64,000 bases of DNA from Epichloe hybrida (Eukaryota > Ascomycota > Sordariomycetes > Hypocreales > Clavicipitaceae), in assembly GCA_019022495.1 (NCBI GenBank), contig JAFEKR010000004.1, positions 1,240,001 to 1,304,000 on the forward strand. Reading direction: 5' to 3'. The notes under the pieces are model-generated. The model was given only the letters and a program-made list of their open reading frames with translations, searched no databases and had not been told where the DNA came from. Positions 48,600 through 61,270 of this stretch are shown here, in pieces. Made by a program: the position numbers and the translations under genes. Each line of letters begins with the position of its first letter. Position 1 is the stretch's first letter.

Positions 48600-51500
48600 A
48601 CATAAACGTTATAATCGCGTAACTTACCTTTCTATCCTAATAGTTGCCTTGTTGCTTGTGATAAACCTCTTAAATGCCTTGTTTAGCAATGCCTTTGTAA
48701 GTACATTAGCAAGGTTATTATTCCTATTAATCTATCTAATCTCACAGATCTCTTGTCGCTTATACGATTAACGAAGGGCTATGATGTTAATCATAAGACG
48801 CTTCTCCTTTATAGTACTAAGCTTAATAAGGCATTTATATAAAGAGTATGAATTAGTATAGATAATAATAGGAATCATAGGGAGGTTTAATTAATAGGTG
48901 ATTAACCTAAGCGTTGTCAAGACCGCGTAAGCCATATTAGCACTAGTAACTATGCTATAGATCTTAGAGGCAAGCACACTTCTTATAACTCTCTTACTCT
49001 TAGTAGAGCTATAGTATATAATATTACCTTAGATTATGAAGGTGTTTTCCTCTTAGACTTTACTAGCTAGGATAAGCATATAGCCTAGCTAGGAAGTAAG
49101 GTCCTAGTTATTAGCAAATAATCCATCTATAAATACAAAAAGCTTTGCCTTCTTAAGATTAAATAGTATAAACCTTAATCCTTAGCTTAGATTATTAATT
49201 TACTATTGAATCTATTAGTTTAGGCTCTTTATATCTTAAGGTAATAGCTCTTAGTGTTATATAGTAATAGAGAAGTTAAAGCAGGCTTTAGGTTAGCAGA
49301 TTAAGGTAATATACGCGCCTTAAGCTTGTTATTCTATATATACCTGTTTTAAATTAGTTAGCAGGATTAACTAAAGCTTTCCACTCTAGCCCTTCTGCCT
49401 TAGCGTAATTATATTATTTTTAAGAGTAATAATACTACTATTAAAGGTTAGTAGGTTCCCTATAGAAATGACTTACTTTAGTTTAGTAGTAAAAGAAGCA
49501 GCTTTTAATTAATCTTCCTCTTATTAAGAGAACTCGCAGTCAGATAGTCTAATTATATTATTAGTTTACATCCCTATACACGCAAAGGTTAGGTTCTCCT
49601 TTGTTATTATAAGCAGGCATAGGTTGAATATAAAGGTTATTATCTAGAGTATTTCTCTATAGTAATAATAATACGTTACCTACTAGTAGGTGCTAGCTTC
49701 TATAATACTATATAGAGGCTTAATTACTTATATTATTATACCTATAGGGTATAGGTAATGGATTTAGATAGGGATTTAGGCTAGGATTATATAACTAAGA
49801 AGCGTTTATGCTTACACATAGGCCTATGTAATGTCGCGAAGCTAGAGGATAAGGCCTAGTAATAATAATGCAGGTGCTATTACGAGGATTAATCGCTAGC
49901 TAGCTCGCTAGATTATCAGGGCCTGTGTGAGGATCGCTAGCTTCTCCTTATTGCTATAACCTTAGATTACAAGCCTTAACTTCTTATATAGATCCGTTAT
50001 CTTGCCCTTTACCTTATTAATAATATAGGAATTAAAAATTCAAACTCTACTATGCTCTCTCTTATTATACTTAATAAATTCGAACACGCCTTATTTAATT
50101 AGAGAATCAATCTTAGCTTTAGTAAATAGCTTAAAGGGTTTGCTAGGGGTCTTAATAATTCCTTCCTTACGTAATTGGATTATAAGCTTAAGGTTAGAGC
50201 TTTCCTTAGCTAATAGAAAGACGTTAGTCTTATCTTTTATTTAATCTACGTAATTAATATTAGATATAATAACAGGGGGGTTCTTCTAAGGTCTTCTAGG
50301 TCCTTACCTTAGGGAATTAGTAGGAGGGGTAGCTATAGGCTATAGGGAGGCGTCTTAGTTATCTATGCTCTTAGGAGGTCTCTCTTTATTAGGATCTTTA
50401 TAAAAAGGCCTAATAAATATTAATCTAAAGGCCTTAGGGCCTTAAGGGAGCTTAAGAGTGTAGGTCTTACCCTCTATAGCTAATAGCTTATAAGGGCCTA
50501 CCTATCCTTTGCCTTTACGCCACACGCGTACAAGCAATCCTAGTAGGAGGTTAATAGTTATAGAGGTATTAGGACTATTCCTTATAGCAAGGGCATTACT
50601 AACTTTCCGCTAGGCATAAATACGCTTAACTTCCTTTATTACTAGTTAGATCACAAGGGCTTGCTACGTAATATCTAGTAATAGAGGTAATTCTTTAACC
50701 ATATAAGGATACGCGCTAAAAATAAGGACTATTAGCACAAGACTATTTGATCCTACAGTGTTATTTATAGCTTTAACTACCATTTACAATGCCACAGGCT
50801 CCGGCGTTGTTAGGCATTCCTGTTAGATAATATTATAGGCTCTTTAGAGCAGCCTATAATATCGCTTAACCTTACTAATACTATAGTAAGCCTTAATAGG
50901 GACGTCTTTAATCTTAATTACTATTAATAACATAAGCTGCTTAAATTCCTTGCCTCTAAAGGTCATTCTAGCATCCATAACAATTAAATCCAGGGGGCCT
51001 AGATAGATGTCAATCTAGTAAAGATAGAGTGCTTCCTATGTTTTCTTTACAGAGATATCTTTAATGAATCTAGCTATATTAAAGGATATAGCTATATTAA
51101 GAACTTACAGAACAAGGCGGTTACCATTAAGATACATAATGTCCATAATAATTTCGTAATTATAGGCACATTTATCCTAAAGAGTGAATTTAAACTAATA
51201 TAAGCTACCTGCGTGTAATTAGCACTGCTAGCAGACCTTGGTTAGTTTCTTAATAGCTTTAAACTTAACTTTATACCCTAATTTACATAGTAAATCATAA
51301 AGACATTAAACTAAAGGGTATCCGAAGTGTTAATGCAACTAGCAGAGCTTAATCTCTATAAGATAACTCTAAGCATTACTTTCTTCTTTATTAAGAAGCA
51401 TCCACGCATGCCCCTATTTACGTATAATAGGAACCTTAATATTCCCTTACTACAGAACGTTCTCTAATATATAGAAATTAATCTTTAGGCGGGTTATATC

Positions 51501-53950
51501 GTTAAGGTATAAGAGAAAGGGAGTGTTTATAGGGATTACCTAAAAGAGAATAATTCTAAATAGAGTTAGTACTTTAATTAATCTAAGTGCCTTAATTGGT
51601 TCTCTAGGGCCAAATTTAATCTTTACCTTCCTAGCATCTAACTTATTAAGTATAATAGTTAGTATTACACTTTGTAAAGCTAAGAATTAAGGGTAGCCTA
51701 CTAATAAATATCCCGTAGCACCTATGTTAGCTATAATGCCTTTAAAGGTTCTAGATAAATATTATTCTTTAAGTGTAAATACGCTTAGTGCCTTATCTGG
51801 TTCCTAAAGATCAAATAGATCCTTCTTAACTAGAGCATAAGTTATTACTCTACTAGTAAGAATCTCAGTGGTTACATGGCTGTTATAGGTGGTCCTGTGT
51901 GTGAAGAAGCTTGTAGGCACTTAGCTATTATTATTTTCTTTACTAAAACCAAGTTCTGTTAGGTATTAGTTAATATCGTTATCCTTAGCTAATTCGGGAT
52001 CATTATTGCCTTTATACTATGTTAGGAATATATTATATAAAGAAGCTATTAAGTCTGTGTGAGAGTGATTCTTAAATTATTAGAATGCCTTCTTCTAGTC
52101 CTTATCTAAGTGTTTGGTTAACTAATAACCTTCTTTACTACATACATAACACTTTTTTAAGCGTTAAGGCTTACTCTTTAATGAAGATTAACTATACTAG
52201 GCTTCCTTACCTTTTCTATTATACTTACAGTTAGTCTAAAAGTGTTCCTTAGTGCTAGCTTCTATAGGGAACTACTACTAATTAATTAAAGCTTTAGATT
52301 TACTAATTAACATCCTTATCTATTCGCAAAAGCGTTAGAGGTTAACGGGAGAATTAATAATACAGGCCCTATATTCTAGGATTCCTTTGCAGGCATTTAG
52401 AATCTAACTACGGAAGTCTAATTCCAACTGGGATCTATAAGGATTTGCCCTTTAGAGATTTAAAAGCTTTGTTATAAGGTCTTTAAAGCACTTAATCTTT
52501 AATTTACTAGGGTTCTCTTAGATAATCATAAGTAGTTATAATCTTCCTTATAATAGATAGTTCTTTTAATACGTATTATCTATCTTAAACTTCTACCTAA
52601 TCCTATAGATAAGAGTTAGGAGATCTTAAGGGTCTCCTTAGCCTAAAAGGTTCTCTAAGAAGTACTATAGAGGTCTTCCTTTTAGCATAAACTTAAAACC
52701 ATAGCCTAACTATTCTTATGTAATTCCTAGTATCTTACACTTCCTTTAATAGGTTAAGAGCTTAATATTAAGAATATTATACTCCCTAGCACTATACTTA
52801 ATGCCCTTATTACTATAGAATTTATTAAGATTAAGTAGTTACTTTAATAAGGGTTAGCCTATCTTCTAAGGGGAAATAGGGATAATTAAATCTTATAGAA
52901 GAGGTGCTATAGTTCTAGACTACGGAGGGGGATTATAATATCTTACTACAGGAGGGGAAGTAAGGGGGGTCTAGGGTTATAGTTAAGGGCTTGTAATAGG
53001 GGGATTGCCTTTACTATCGCGCCTTTGCCTTATACTTAGTATACTTAGGGATTAGTGTAATAGAATCTAGGAATAGAATAGGAGTAATTATAGTGGTTAA
53101 GGGGATTAGGGATAACGTAAAGTAATTAGTTGCTTTGGTTAATCTCTAAAAGAAGGGATACTAATAGGAAGGAGGTCTTTATAGAAGTCCTTCTCTGCTA
53201 TTTACCTCTTAAAGGGGGAATACTTCCTAGTAACTTCTTATATTTCCTCTTCTTTCTAGTTATGGAATCTATTATGGTTAATAATATCTTTAAGCAAGAC
53301 TACTATCTTATAGCAACTCTATAGGTCTATATAGACGCTACTAAAGAAAAGAAAGTCTTAAAGACTCTTTATAGCTTTAGGATTTACTACTTAAAATGTT
53401 TCTTATTTCTATTCTCTAAAGTTATTACTAAAGATAGTAAATAGGGTTTGTAGGTACAGGTTCTTATATTCATAGGTTGCTTTCTTAATAAGAATCTAGG
53501 CCGTAAGTTCTTTAGGGGTAGTGTTTGCTTTAAGATTAAATAATTCCTTGTTCTCTAGTACTTATTACGTAATATATTAGTGTAAATCAGGGGATATGTA
53601 GTTAAGGAGGTAAGATGTAACTTATGGATTAGCTTCTCTTCTAGTATTCTTAGGGGGGAACGTGTGTTTATAATTAGAGGGAATATCTTAGGCTTTAGAT
53701 CCCTCTAGTTAATCTTAATGTTTTACTATAATATTAGTAGTAAATAGGGGGGTAAGGGAAATAGAGAATTAATAGAAGTCTAAAGGATTATAAGTAAAGC
53801 TATTATCTTTATCCCTTAGTAAGTTTAATTAAATAATTAAGGATAGGTTAGGTTAGTTACTAACTAGGCCTTAATTATTTAATAAACACGCTTCTAAGGG
53901 TTTGTTTACGTGATAGACACGCTAATTAGATAAATAAAGATAGGTTAGGT
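48600..53950 (-). pseudogene. E gag-pol remnant (Copia)
   Basis: On the minus strand the gag knuckle (KKCYVCSKEGY) lies at about 52180-52110. Integrase is about 51300-50500 (an IKAYYSISKVKRYY block matching A integrase), RT about 50250-49350 and RNase H about 49100-48600 (KEKRLMINIIALR shared with A). Many stops interrupt it. Confidence 0.76.
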
Positions 53951-54170
53951 TAGTTACTAACTAGGCCTTAATTAAGTTAATAAGCTTGGATTTAGTATAG
54001 AGCTAGTTATAGTTACTTAAGGTAAAAGAAGAGCTAGAATATACTTCTTCCTTAGTATATTTAGTATCTTAGAGCGGCACTTTCTCTTTTATAAGGTAAG
54101 TCCTTAATACTAATGCCTCTTCTATAAACCTTGCTAATCTATAGTATCTATAGAGATAACTACTAATTAG

Positions 54171-54466
54171 TATTAGTATTTATAAGATACTATTAACTTA
54201 CGCATAGGGTTTTTAGGGTGAACTAAAGTGCACGTAATTGTTATATATTCTAGTCTATTAAAGCAAGCAAAAGAGGGATTAAATAGAAGCAAAGAGAGTG
54301 CGCTATTTATTATAGGAAAAGGGGCCTTAATCAGGGTTATTGGTAAAGAGGCTATATGTGCTAACTCTGATCGCGGCGCGGTCGGGCCAGACATGTGGGT
54401 CCGCGATGCAACGCGCCCACCTAATCAGAGGCGCGCACCCTTGTTAATATCATGCTTGTTCTAACA
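54171..54466 (-). repeat. E 5' LTR
   Basis: It is the partner of 48091-48386. The two LTRs are mutated in different halves: the 3' copy keeps its left 60 bp, the 5' copy its right 120 bp. Confidence 0.9.
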
Positions 54467-54614
54467 GAACTATATACTAAGCGCTATCTTTAGTATTATT
54501 TAGTTATTAAGGGTATTTAAAGTATCCCTCTTTAGTTAAGTTAATAATAGGAGTAATACTTATAGGAGGAGAGCTTTCTTAAGGTTACTACTAATTACTT
54601 ATAACTCTAGATAT
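54467..54614 (-). pseudogene. Last D2 piece, truncated
   Basis: It starts with the second GAACT duplication of E and matches D1 about 4697-4845 in reverse complement. Similarity then ends abruptly and a TGTTAGGAAC sequence follows. Confidence 0.7.
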
Positions 54615-54852
54615 TGTTAGGAACTAGCCTTATGGCTACTGCGTATAAGCGTTCAGAATAAGAATATTATTCTTACAGAAGGAAAGGAGAACTTTACTAG
54701 TGTTACATAGCATCCAGATATATATCCCCTTATGTGCGGTCTATGCATAGTCTACGTAAAGCCCTAACCCCTTTACCTAGAGTGCATATACTTTCTAAAG
54801 CCTTTCTAGAGCTAGACTTAACCTAAGCTTATAGCTTAAGTCTATAATATAC
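54615..54852 (+). repeat. Possible LTR fragment of another Copia element
   Basis: It begins TGTTAGGAAC exactly where D2 similarity stops and ends TCTATAATA (expected CAACA after C to T). No second copy is in the window and no TSD is visible, so this is a guess from the ends. Confidence 0.35.
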
Positions 54853-54879
54853 CCCTATACTTATCCCCAGAGCTTTGCA

Positions 54880-55000
54880 TGTAGTGTAGTATTTGTAGTA
54901 TTTTGGCTTTCGATGTAGTATGTAGTGTAGTAGTTTGTAGTGTAGTGTAGTATGTAGTGTAGTGTAGTAAATACTACACTACACTACAAATACTACAAAT
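54880..55000. repeat. TGTAG/TAGTG repeat with a 17-bp perfect hairpin
   Basis: Irregular repeats of TGTAGTGTAGTA run from 54880 and then switch strand. 54953-54969 and 54972-54988 are perfect inverted arms with a two-base loop (AA). The further TACTACAAATACTACAAAT pairs loosely with the start of the repeat. No coding sequence is visible. Confidence 0.85.
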
Positions 55001-55011
55001 ATAGTATTAGT

Positions 55012-55648
55012 AAAAAAAAAGTGGGTACTTTTATTATCTTATAATATTCCTTAGATTTTTCTTAATTAGCTTAATATTAGCCTTTCTTTTTATTATAATT
55101 TAGTTATTTAGTTATAAATTTTTAAAGTTTAGGCTTATTTAAACTATTAAGCTAATAATAGGTATAGGGTTACTAAAGATAAACTATTTTAGTATTTATA
55201 TACAGCCTAAATTTTTTAGTAAATTTGAAAAGGTCTTTATACTTTTATAGCTTTTTTCTTAGATTTCCTATTTAATTTTAGTATATTTTTTATCTTTTAA
55301 TCTAAGATTTACCCTAAAGAAATTATTTATTATTCTATAAAAATAAGATGTTAAATATAATAATAATATATTTAGATTAATAATACTTTTATTATAAAGA
55401 TAATATTTTATTATATTTAGTAAGAGGTTCTTTAGTAATATAACTATTTTCTTTAAATTAAAACTAATTATATTAAGTTTTTAGGTTTTTAAGGTAAAAG
55501 AAAATTAAAAAACTGTAAAAAAGCTATAATAATAAAGCTATAATATTTTTTAGGATATTAAAATATAAAATAAATTAATTTCTGTTAATTATTTAATATA
55601 TAAAGAAATAAGCTTTAAAACTAGGTTTAATTATTAATACTATTCTTA
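55012..55648. other. Extremely AT-rich stretch, nothing recognised
   Basis: It opens with a run of A and is almost pure A/T. I see no domain, LTR or tandem repeat. It may be an old RIPed element beyond recognition. Confidence 0.4.
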
Positions 55649-56099
55649 TGTCAGGAGCACGGAGGCCAAGGGGCCATGGACGGGACGGTTACATGTTAGA
55701 GCCCTTAGATAAGCCTCGGGTTCCGCGGATGACTAAGTAGCTACAAGATAGCCACGTGTATATAGTAGGGTATTTAGATAAGGACTACCTATAAGAGATA
55801 TAGGAGGTTAGAGTTTAAGACCTTTATACACCTACCCCTAAGTAGTAGCTCTCTAGCTATAACTAAGAACCTTAGCCTTTACTTTATTTATATCTCCCTA
55901 AACATAGTTATAATAAGTTAAACTCTTAAACCCTTTAGGGAAAATAGACTATTAGCTAGATTTAAATATAAAGGAGCTATAGAATATCTACCTAAAACAC
56001 ACCTACACTACCTAGTAAGGAAGCCCTAACTCCGTAGTGCCTAGGTAGTAACTAAAACACCCTAACTATAGAATATAAAAGGGTATAGTAGACATTACC

Positions 56100-57560
56100 T
56101 AACTAATATAGCAACGCTAAATCTAGTAATAATAATAATCTAGATGAGCTGCAGAGGTAATATAAGGTTATATAAGCTAAGCTATGAAATGCTTGTATAA
56201 GAAAGGAGATCTTAGATATAGAAGTATAGCTTAAGGAAATAGAAGCGGACCTATAATTAGCTAGATTAGGCAGAGGACCTATAATTACCCCTTAGATAAA
56301 CACGTAAAGAATTCCCCTATTCCTAGACTTCCTGCCTAACACTAAGTTCGTAGTAAACATATACCTATAAAGCTTTATTAAGATATAGTATAAGGTGCCC
56401 GCGTATAAAGGTAACACCCATAAGAATTTACAAGTATACCTAGCAGATTTGAATGTGCTATTTAAGCTAGACCTAAGAACCTTTTAGGATAATAAAATAA
56501 AGGTAGTATATGCTAGTAGCTACTTAGCTAATGATACAAAGCAATGGTAGATGCGTTATATAATAGTAAATAGGTTAGTTAACTACTTAGCTTATACCTA
56601 GGATGGATTTATGTCCTAGCTAAACACTAGAGTAATAGATAAAGATATATAGTGCTTAGAAGCTACTAGGATACTACTAAATCTTAGGCAGAAGAGTAAT
56701 TAGTCTTTTTAATCTTTCCTAAGACTTTAGATAAAGGTAAAAGCGAAATTACCTAACTAAATCCCCACACGCTTAAGAATAGCGATTTTTCTAAATAGCT
56801 TAAATAACGCTATAAGAAAGCACATAGTTAGCCAAGAGTTCCTAACGTCTTAGAGTTACCTATAGGGTTAAGGAAAAAAGGCTAAAGTTATAATAATATT
56901 TACATTAAGTAATTATAATAGAAACCACAATAAGGAGGGTAGGAGTAATAAGAGATAATGCTCTAGCTCCCCTATAGATAACTTATAGTAAAGCTTGTAG
57001 TAACCTAGCATAGGCTAGAGACTATTTAAGTGCTTTAAATATAGTAGTTCTAGATATGGTTTAAATAGATATAATATAGTAGACTACTTAATTTATAAAA
57101 GTAATAGGTATACTACTAAGAAGTATAAGGATAGTAGCGATAAAACCTTAGACCTAAACAAGATTCTAATTAGTTTGGCTTAGGCCTAGGATAATAGTCT
57201 TGCTATAAAAAAACCTATGGATAAAAGAATAAGAATATAGGTGTCCTTATAGCAAGATAACCACTAGTTAGCAGTGCTAGCGCTATTTAATATAGGCGCG
57301 GAATATTTAATAATCCACCCTAAATTATTATTAAAATAGAATTAGAAGAATATAGAAAAAACAGAGATAACACTAGAAAGCGTAAGTAAGGACAAGATCC
57401 TACACTAGGGAATCCTACGCAGACTAGTTAAGGTAAAAGATAGTATAGGCTATATAAAGGTTTACTAAGTTAGCTACTATGTTACTAATATAGGAGAGGG
57501 AATGCTCCTAGGGATAGACTAGACCCTAGAATATAAACCTATAGTAATAGACTAAAAGCA
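56100..57560 (+). pseudogene. F gag and protease remnant
   Basis: A gag-like region is followed by a protease motif LALFNIGAEYLIIHP near 57275. The active-site Asp of D-S/T-G has become Asn and the next residue Ile, both transitions of the RIP kind. Confidence 0.6.
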
Positions 57561-58020
57561 GGGTTTCTAGAGGTTTCTAATAACCTAGGATCACATTACT
57601 TTCACCACAGGTAAGCAATAACTTTATAAGGTAGTAAAGCAGTCTTCCGTTGCGCTATTACTAGTGTTACTAAAGATTAAGGTAGTTAACCTAGAGGTAA
57701 TAGAAGAAGATACTAATAAAAATTCACTAATAGGTAATATAATAAGCAATAACCTAAGTTATAGCGTAGTTATAGCAATAGTAGCAGAATATACCTACGT
57801 ATTAAAGAAGAAAAAACTAAGAAGCATAATAGCGCTCTAGGCAGTGTTTTACAAAGAATTAGCAGCGCCCACGCAAGAGACAGATAGTAACACACCCCTG
57901 TAGTAAATTCTAGAAGAGTACGCGGAATTCATAAACATGTTTTTAAAGGAGCTAGCTAGCAAGCTCCCGGAATTAGGTGGTTACACTTATGTAATTAAAT
58001 TAGAAGAGAGAAAACAACCA

Positions 58021-59360
58021 CCCTAGGGACCTATATATAACCTAGCTAAAAAAGAGCTAGAAGTGCTTAGGGAGTACCTAGCAAGTGCGCAGGAGAAAGG
58101 GTGGATTAGAAGATTAATAAGCCTAGTAGGAGCCCTAATTTTATTTATTCTGAAAAAATCAGGGAAATTAAGGCTTTATGTGAATTACAGGGGCCTCAAT
58201 AGGATTACTATTAAAAATAGGGCCCCTTTGCCGCTAATCTCCGAAATCCTTAATTAATTAGCAAGTGCAAAGATTTTTATATTACTAGATCTTTAAGAGG
58301 CATACTACTAGCTACGTATTCGTAAGGGTAATAAGTAGAAGATAGTATTCTGTTGCTGCTATAGGCACTTTAAATATCTTATAATGCTATTCAGGTTAGT
58401 AAATACGCCAGCCACTTTTTAGGAATATATTAATAATACTCTTAAGGGGCTTGTAGATAAATTCTATATTATTTACCTTAATAACACCCTAATATATAGC
58501 AGTGACCCCATAAGACACATAAAGCATATCAAAAGAGTGCTAGGGTGACTTTAGGACGCTAACCTCTATGTTAACCTTAAAAAGTGCTAATTTTCAGTTA
58601 CAAAGGCAAAGTTCCTAGGTTTTATTATATCTAAGAAGGGTATTAAGATAAAACTATCGTAGGTTAAAGCTATTATAACCTAGCTAATACCTAGCAGCGT
58701 GTTTAATATTTAATTATTCCTTAGGTTTATAGGGTTTTACTAATGCTTTATAAAATAGTATAGTAAGGTAGTAGTCCCACTAATAAACTATCTAAAGGGT
58801 ATTCAACTAGTAGAGTTTAAGCTAGAGCCTAGTAAACTCGTAGCGTTCAGAGAACTCTAAAAGAAGTTCTAGGAGGTACTAATCTTAGTGCACTTTAATT
58901 CACTTTATCCACTAAGAGTAAAGACAGACACATCCGGTTATGTAATTAGAGCCGTACTCACAATGTTAGTGCTAGGTAGCTGGCACCTAGTAGCGTATTT
59001 TTTAAGGAAGTTAACTAATATTAAACTTCGCTACTTAACCCTAGACGCTAAGTTATTAGCAATCCAAGAGGCGTTTTAAGCCTAGAGATATTACCTCGTG
59101 TATTTAACTTATTAGATTATAGTCATTACAGACTATTTAAATTACAAGTACCTAGCTATAAAGCCAAAGCTATCTAGCAGGCAGGTAACAGCATTAGATA
59201 AGCTCTATCTATTTAATTTTAGGATTAAATATCGTATAGGTAAGCTAAACCCTGCCAATGCCCTATTAAGAAGAGTAGATTATATTAGCAAGGAGCATAG
59301 GGCAAAGGCTACATCCTTATAGCTACCTAACTTCTTAGCTAAGTTTTTAAATACTAAGCA
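58021..59360 (+). pseudogene. F reverse transcriptase and RNase H remnant
   Basis: RT motifs read in order: EKGWIRR, KLRLYVNYRGLN, LPLISEIL, LLDLQEAYY (with a stop), then the catalytic box as YLNN at 58474-58485 instead of YLDD. RNase H begins near 58910 (VKTDTSGYVIRAVL) and continues to IGKLNPANALLRR near 59240. 58063-58254 and 58888-59076 are the longest open pieces. Confidence 0.82.
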
Positions 59361-59979
59361 GCAAGGGCACTATATATATAATAGTGTAGTTACAGGCCCT
59401 AAGGTTATATTACTTAGCGTAGTTAATGGTTTATTGCGAGAGCGCTACAAGGGCTATTTAAGCCTCTAGGGTTTTAAGAAGATATAACTTTATTATATTA
59501 TTAAGGAACCTAATAGTCCTATAAAGCCCGTGAGTAGTACGCTAACTAGGTCTACTTATTATGAGTAGTAAGGTCGCGCCTTATCTATATTTTCTAATGT
59601 TTCTATAAGTCTAGCGAGCCTATAGGTTAGGAGTCCAGCTAGGTTAGTAGTTAGCAAGCAGCGTAGGCGCCCCCTTGAAACGCTGCTTAGCTGCAATTTA
59701 TCTATAAGTCCAAAAGCATACTATAAGCTAGCCACTTATAGTAGTGTTATAGTAAGAATACAGGTAGTCTAGTAAACCTCTTCTAAGTTCGCACATAATA
59801 TATGTCCTATATACGCAGAATTAGAGACTCTAATTTAAGTTATGTTATTTTAAGTATAGTAAGGTAATAACTTTACTATAGGTTATAGGAAGCTGCTTAA
59901 GAGTGGTGACCTTAAAGCATCACAGACATAGTCTATCAGGCCCTCTAAGCTATTAATGTTTTAAAATAGAGTTTTTGTT

Positions 59980-61270
59980 TTAGTAAGTATAAGAAAGGAA
60001 ATTTTGCTACTTACTTATAACAACCTAGTAGCAGGCCACTAGGGAGTTAGCAGGACCCTCTATTAGATTATAAGTTAGTATTACTAGCTAATAATAAAGA
60101 AAGACACTAAGTTATATGTGCAAACTTGCGTAAGCTATTAGACTTTAAAGCCAAGACACCACAAACCATATAGTAAGCTAGCTACGCTACTAGTGCCTAA
60201 TTAGCCTTTTTAAGAATTATTAATGGATTTTATCACAGGGCTACCACCTATGAAAGACGCAAATCAGACCTATAATACAATCTTAGTTATTATGGACCAT
60301 TTCACAAAATACAGTATCTATATCCCTGTTTTAACGTAGATAACTAGCAATAGGTTAGCTACTATATTCCTAGAGTACGTTTTTAGGGATTATAGTGCCC
60401 TAGAAGGCATTATTATAGACTGTGGTTTGACTTTTACTAGTGGGTTTTAGATAACCTTCTGCTATCTTATTACAACTAAGCGGCAACTAAGTACTATATT
60501 TTACCCGTAAATAGATGGTTAGATAGAACGTTTAAACTAAGTTTTAGAGCATTATTTAAGAGCCTTTGCTTGCTTTGATTAGACTAATTAGGCTAATAAT
60601 CTTTTAATAGTATAGTTTACGTATAACACAAGCGTCTATTTAACTTATAACTATACCCTAGCTAAGGCGCTATAAGGCTATAACCCTAGGGGACTATAGC
60701 AAGTGGTTATAGATATCCCCATAGTAAACAACTAGGTAAAGACTTATGCTACTACGCTAAGAGATAGATATATAGTAATTAAGTAGCTTCTAAGTAACTT
60801 ATAGGCCTAGTATATAAAACACTATAATAAGAAGCGGACCTTAATAAAGTTTAGAGTAAGTAACTATGTTTTATTATTTACAAAGAATATTAACTTATAG
60901 TAACCTAGTAGGAAGCTAAGTGCGAAGTACCTAGGCCCTTATAAAATTAAAAAGGTAATTAGGACTTATGGTTTAGTGTACTAACTAAAGCTGCCACCTA
61001 GTACGTAACTATATAATGTTTTTAATATTACTAATCTTAAACCGTTTATAAGGGATCTAACTAATGTAGAAGATGTGTTCTCGCTGCAAGAGAACATCGC
61101 GGATAATAAGTAGGAGTTTAAAGTTAAAAGAATTATATCACATTATTATAATAGGAGATATCGGAAATACCTAGTTAAATAGAAGGGCTATAATGCTTTA
61201 GAGAACTCTTAGGTAAAGAAAAGAGATTTTATTATAATAGATATTATTAAGGATTATAAGTGGTAACTAA
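59980..61270 (+). pseudogene. F integrase and chromodomain remnant
   Basis: The integrase core has MDFITGLPP and ILVIMDHFTKYS (about 60219-60315), a second acidic neighbourhood near 60415 and IDGQIERLNQ near 60520 once stops are read as Gln. A GPYKI-type C-terminal block (about 60940) precedes a chromodomain-like YLVKxKGYNALENS (about 61165-61210). The chromodomain normally steers integration to heterochromatin. Confidence 0.8.

Larger units (their letters stand above)
48086..54471 (-). mobile_element. E: Ty1/Copia element inside D2, with TSD GAACT
   Basis: 296-bp LTRs (48091-48386, 54171-54466) are flanked by GAACT (48086-48090, 54467-54471). On the minus strand the LTR reads TGTTAGAACA...CAATA. 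The purine tract next to the 3' LTR (48387-48412) and the motif CTAATTAGTAGTTA after the 5' LTR resemble those of A, so A and E are related lineages. Confidence 0.92.
9627..54614 (-). mobile_element. D2: minus-strand Copia of the D family, truncated, host of four nested insertions
   Basis: The 3' LTR (9627-9860) and its polypurine tract (9861-9869, read on the minus strand) lie at the left. The body then continues in pieces: 9861-10125, 16908-19775, 40295-41028, 47803-48090 and 54472-54614. Rejoined, these follow D1 backwards to about D1 position 4697, where similarity stops. The 5' LTR is missing. The gaps are exactly A1, A3, A4 and E, each flanked by a 5-bp TSD in D2 sequence. Compared with D1, about 195 bp are deleted near 18620. 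Confidence 0.88.

Noticed and set aside
53130..53324. 64-codon plus-strand frame
   Set aside because: Antisense within the gag-side region of E, with no domain and no counterpart elsewhere in the window.
55012..55648. Small DNA transposon with ATAGTATTA-like inverted ends
   Set aside because: The apparent ends are short and A/T only; such matches are expected by chance in this composition.
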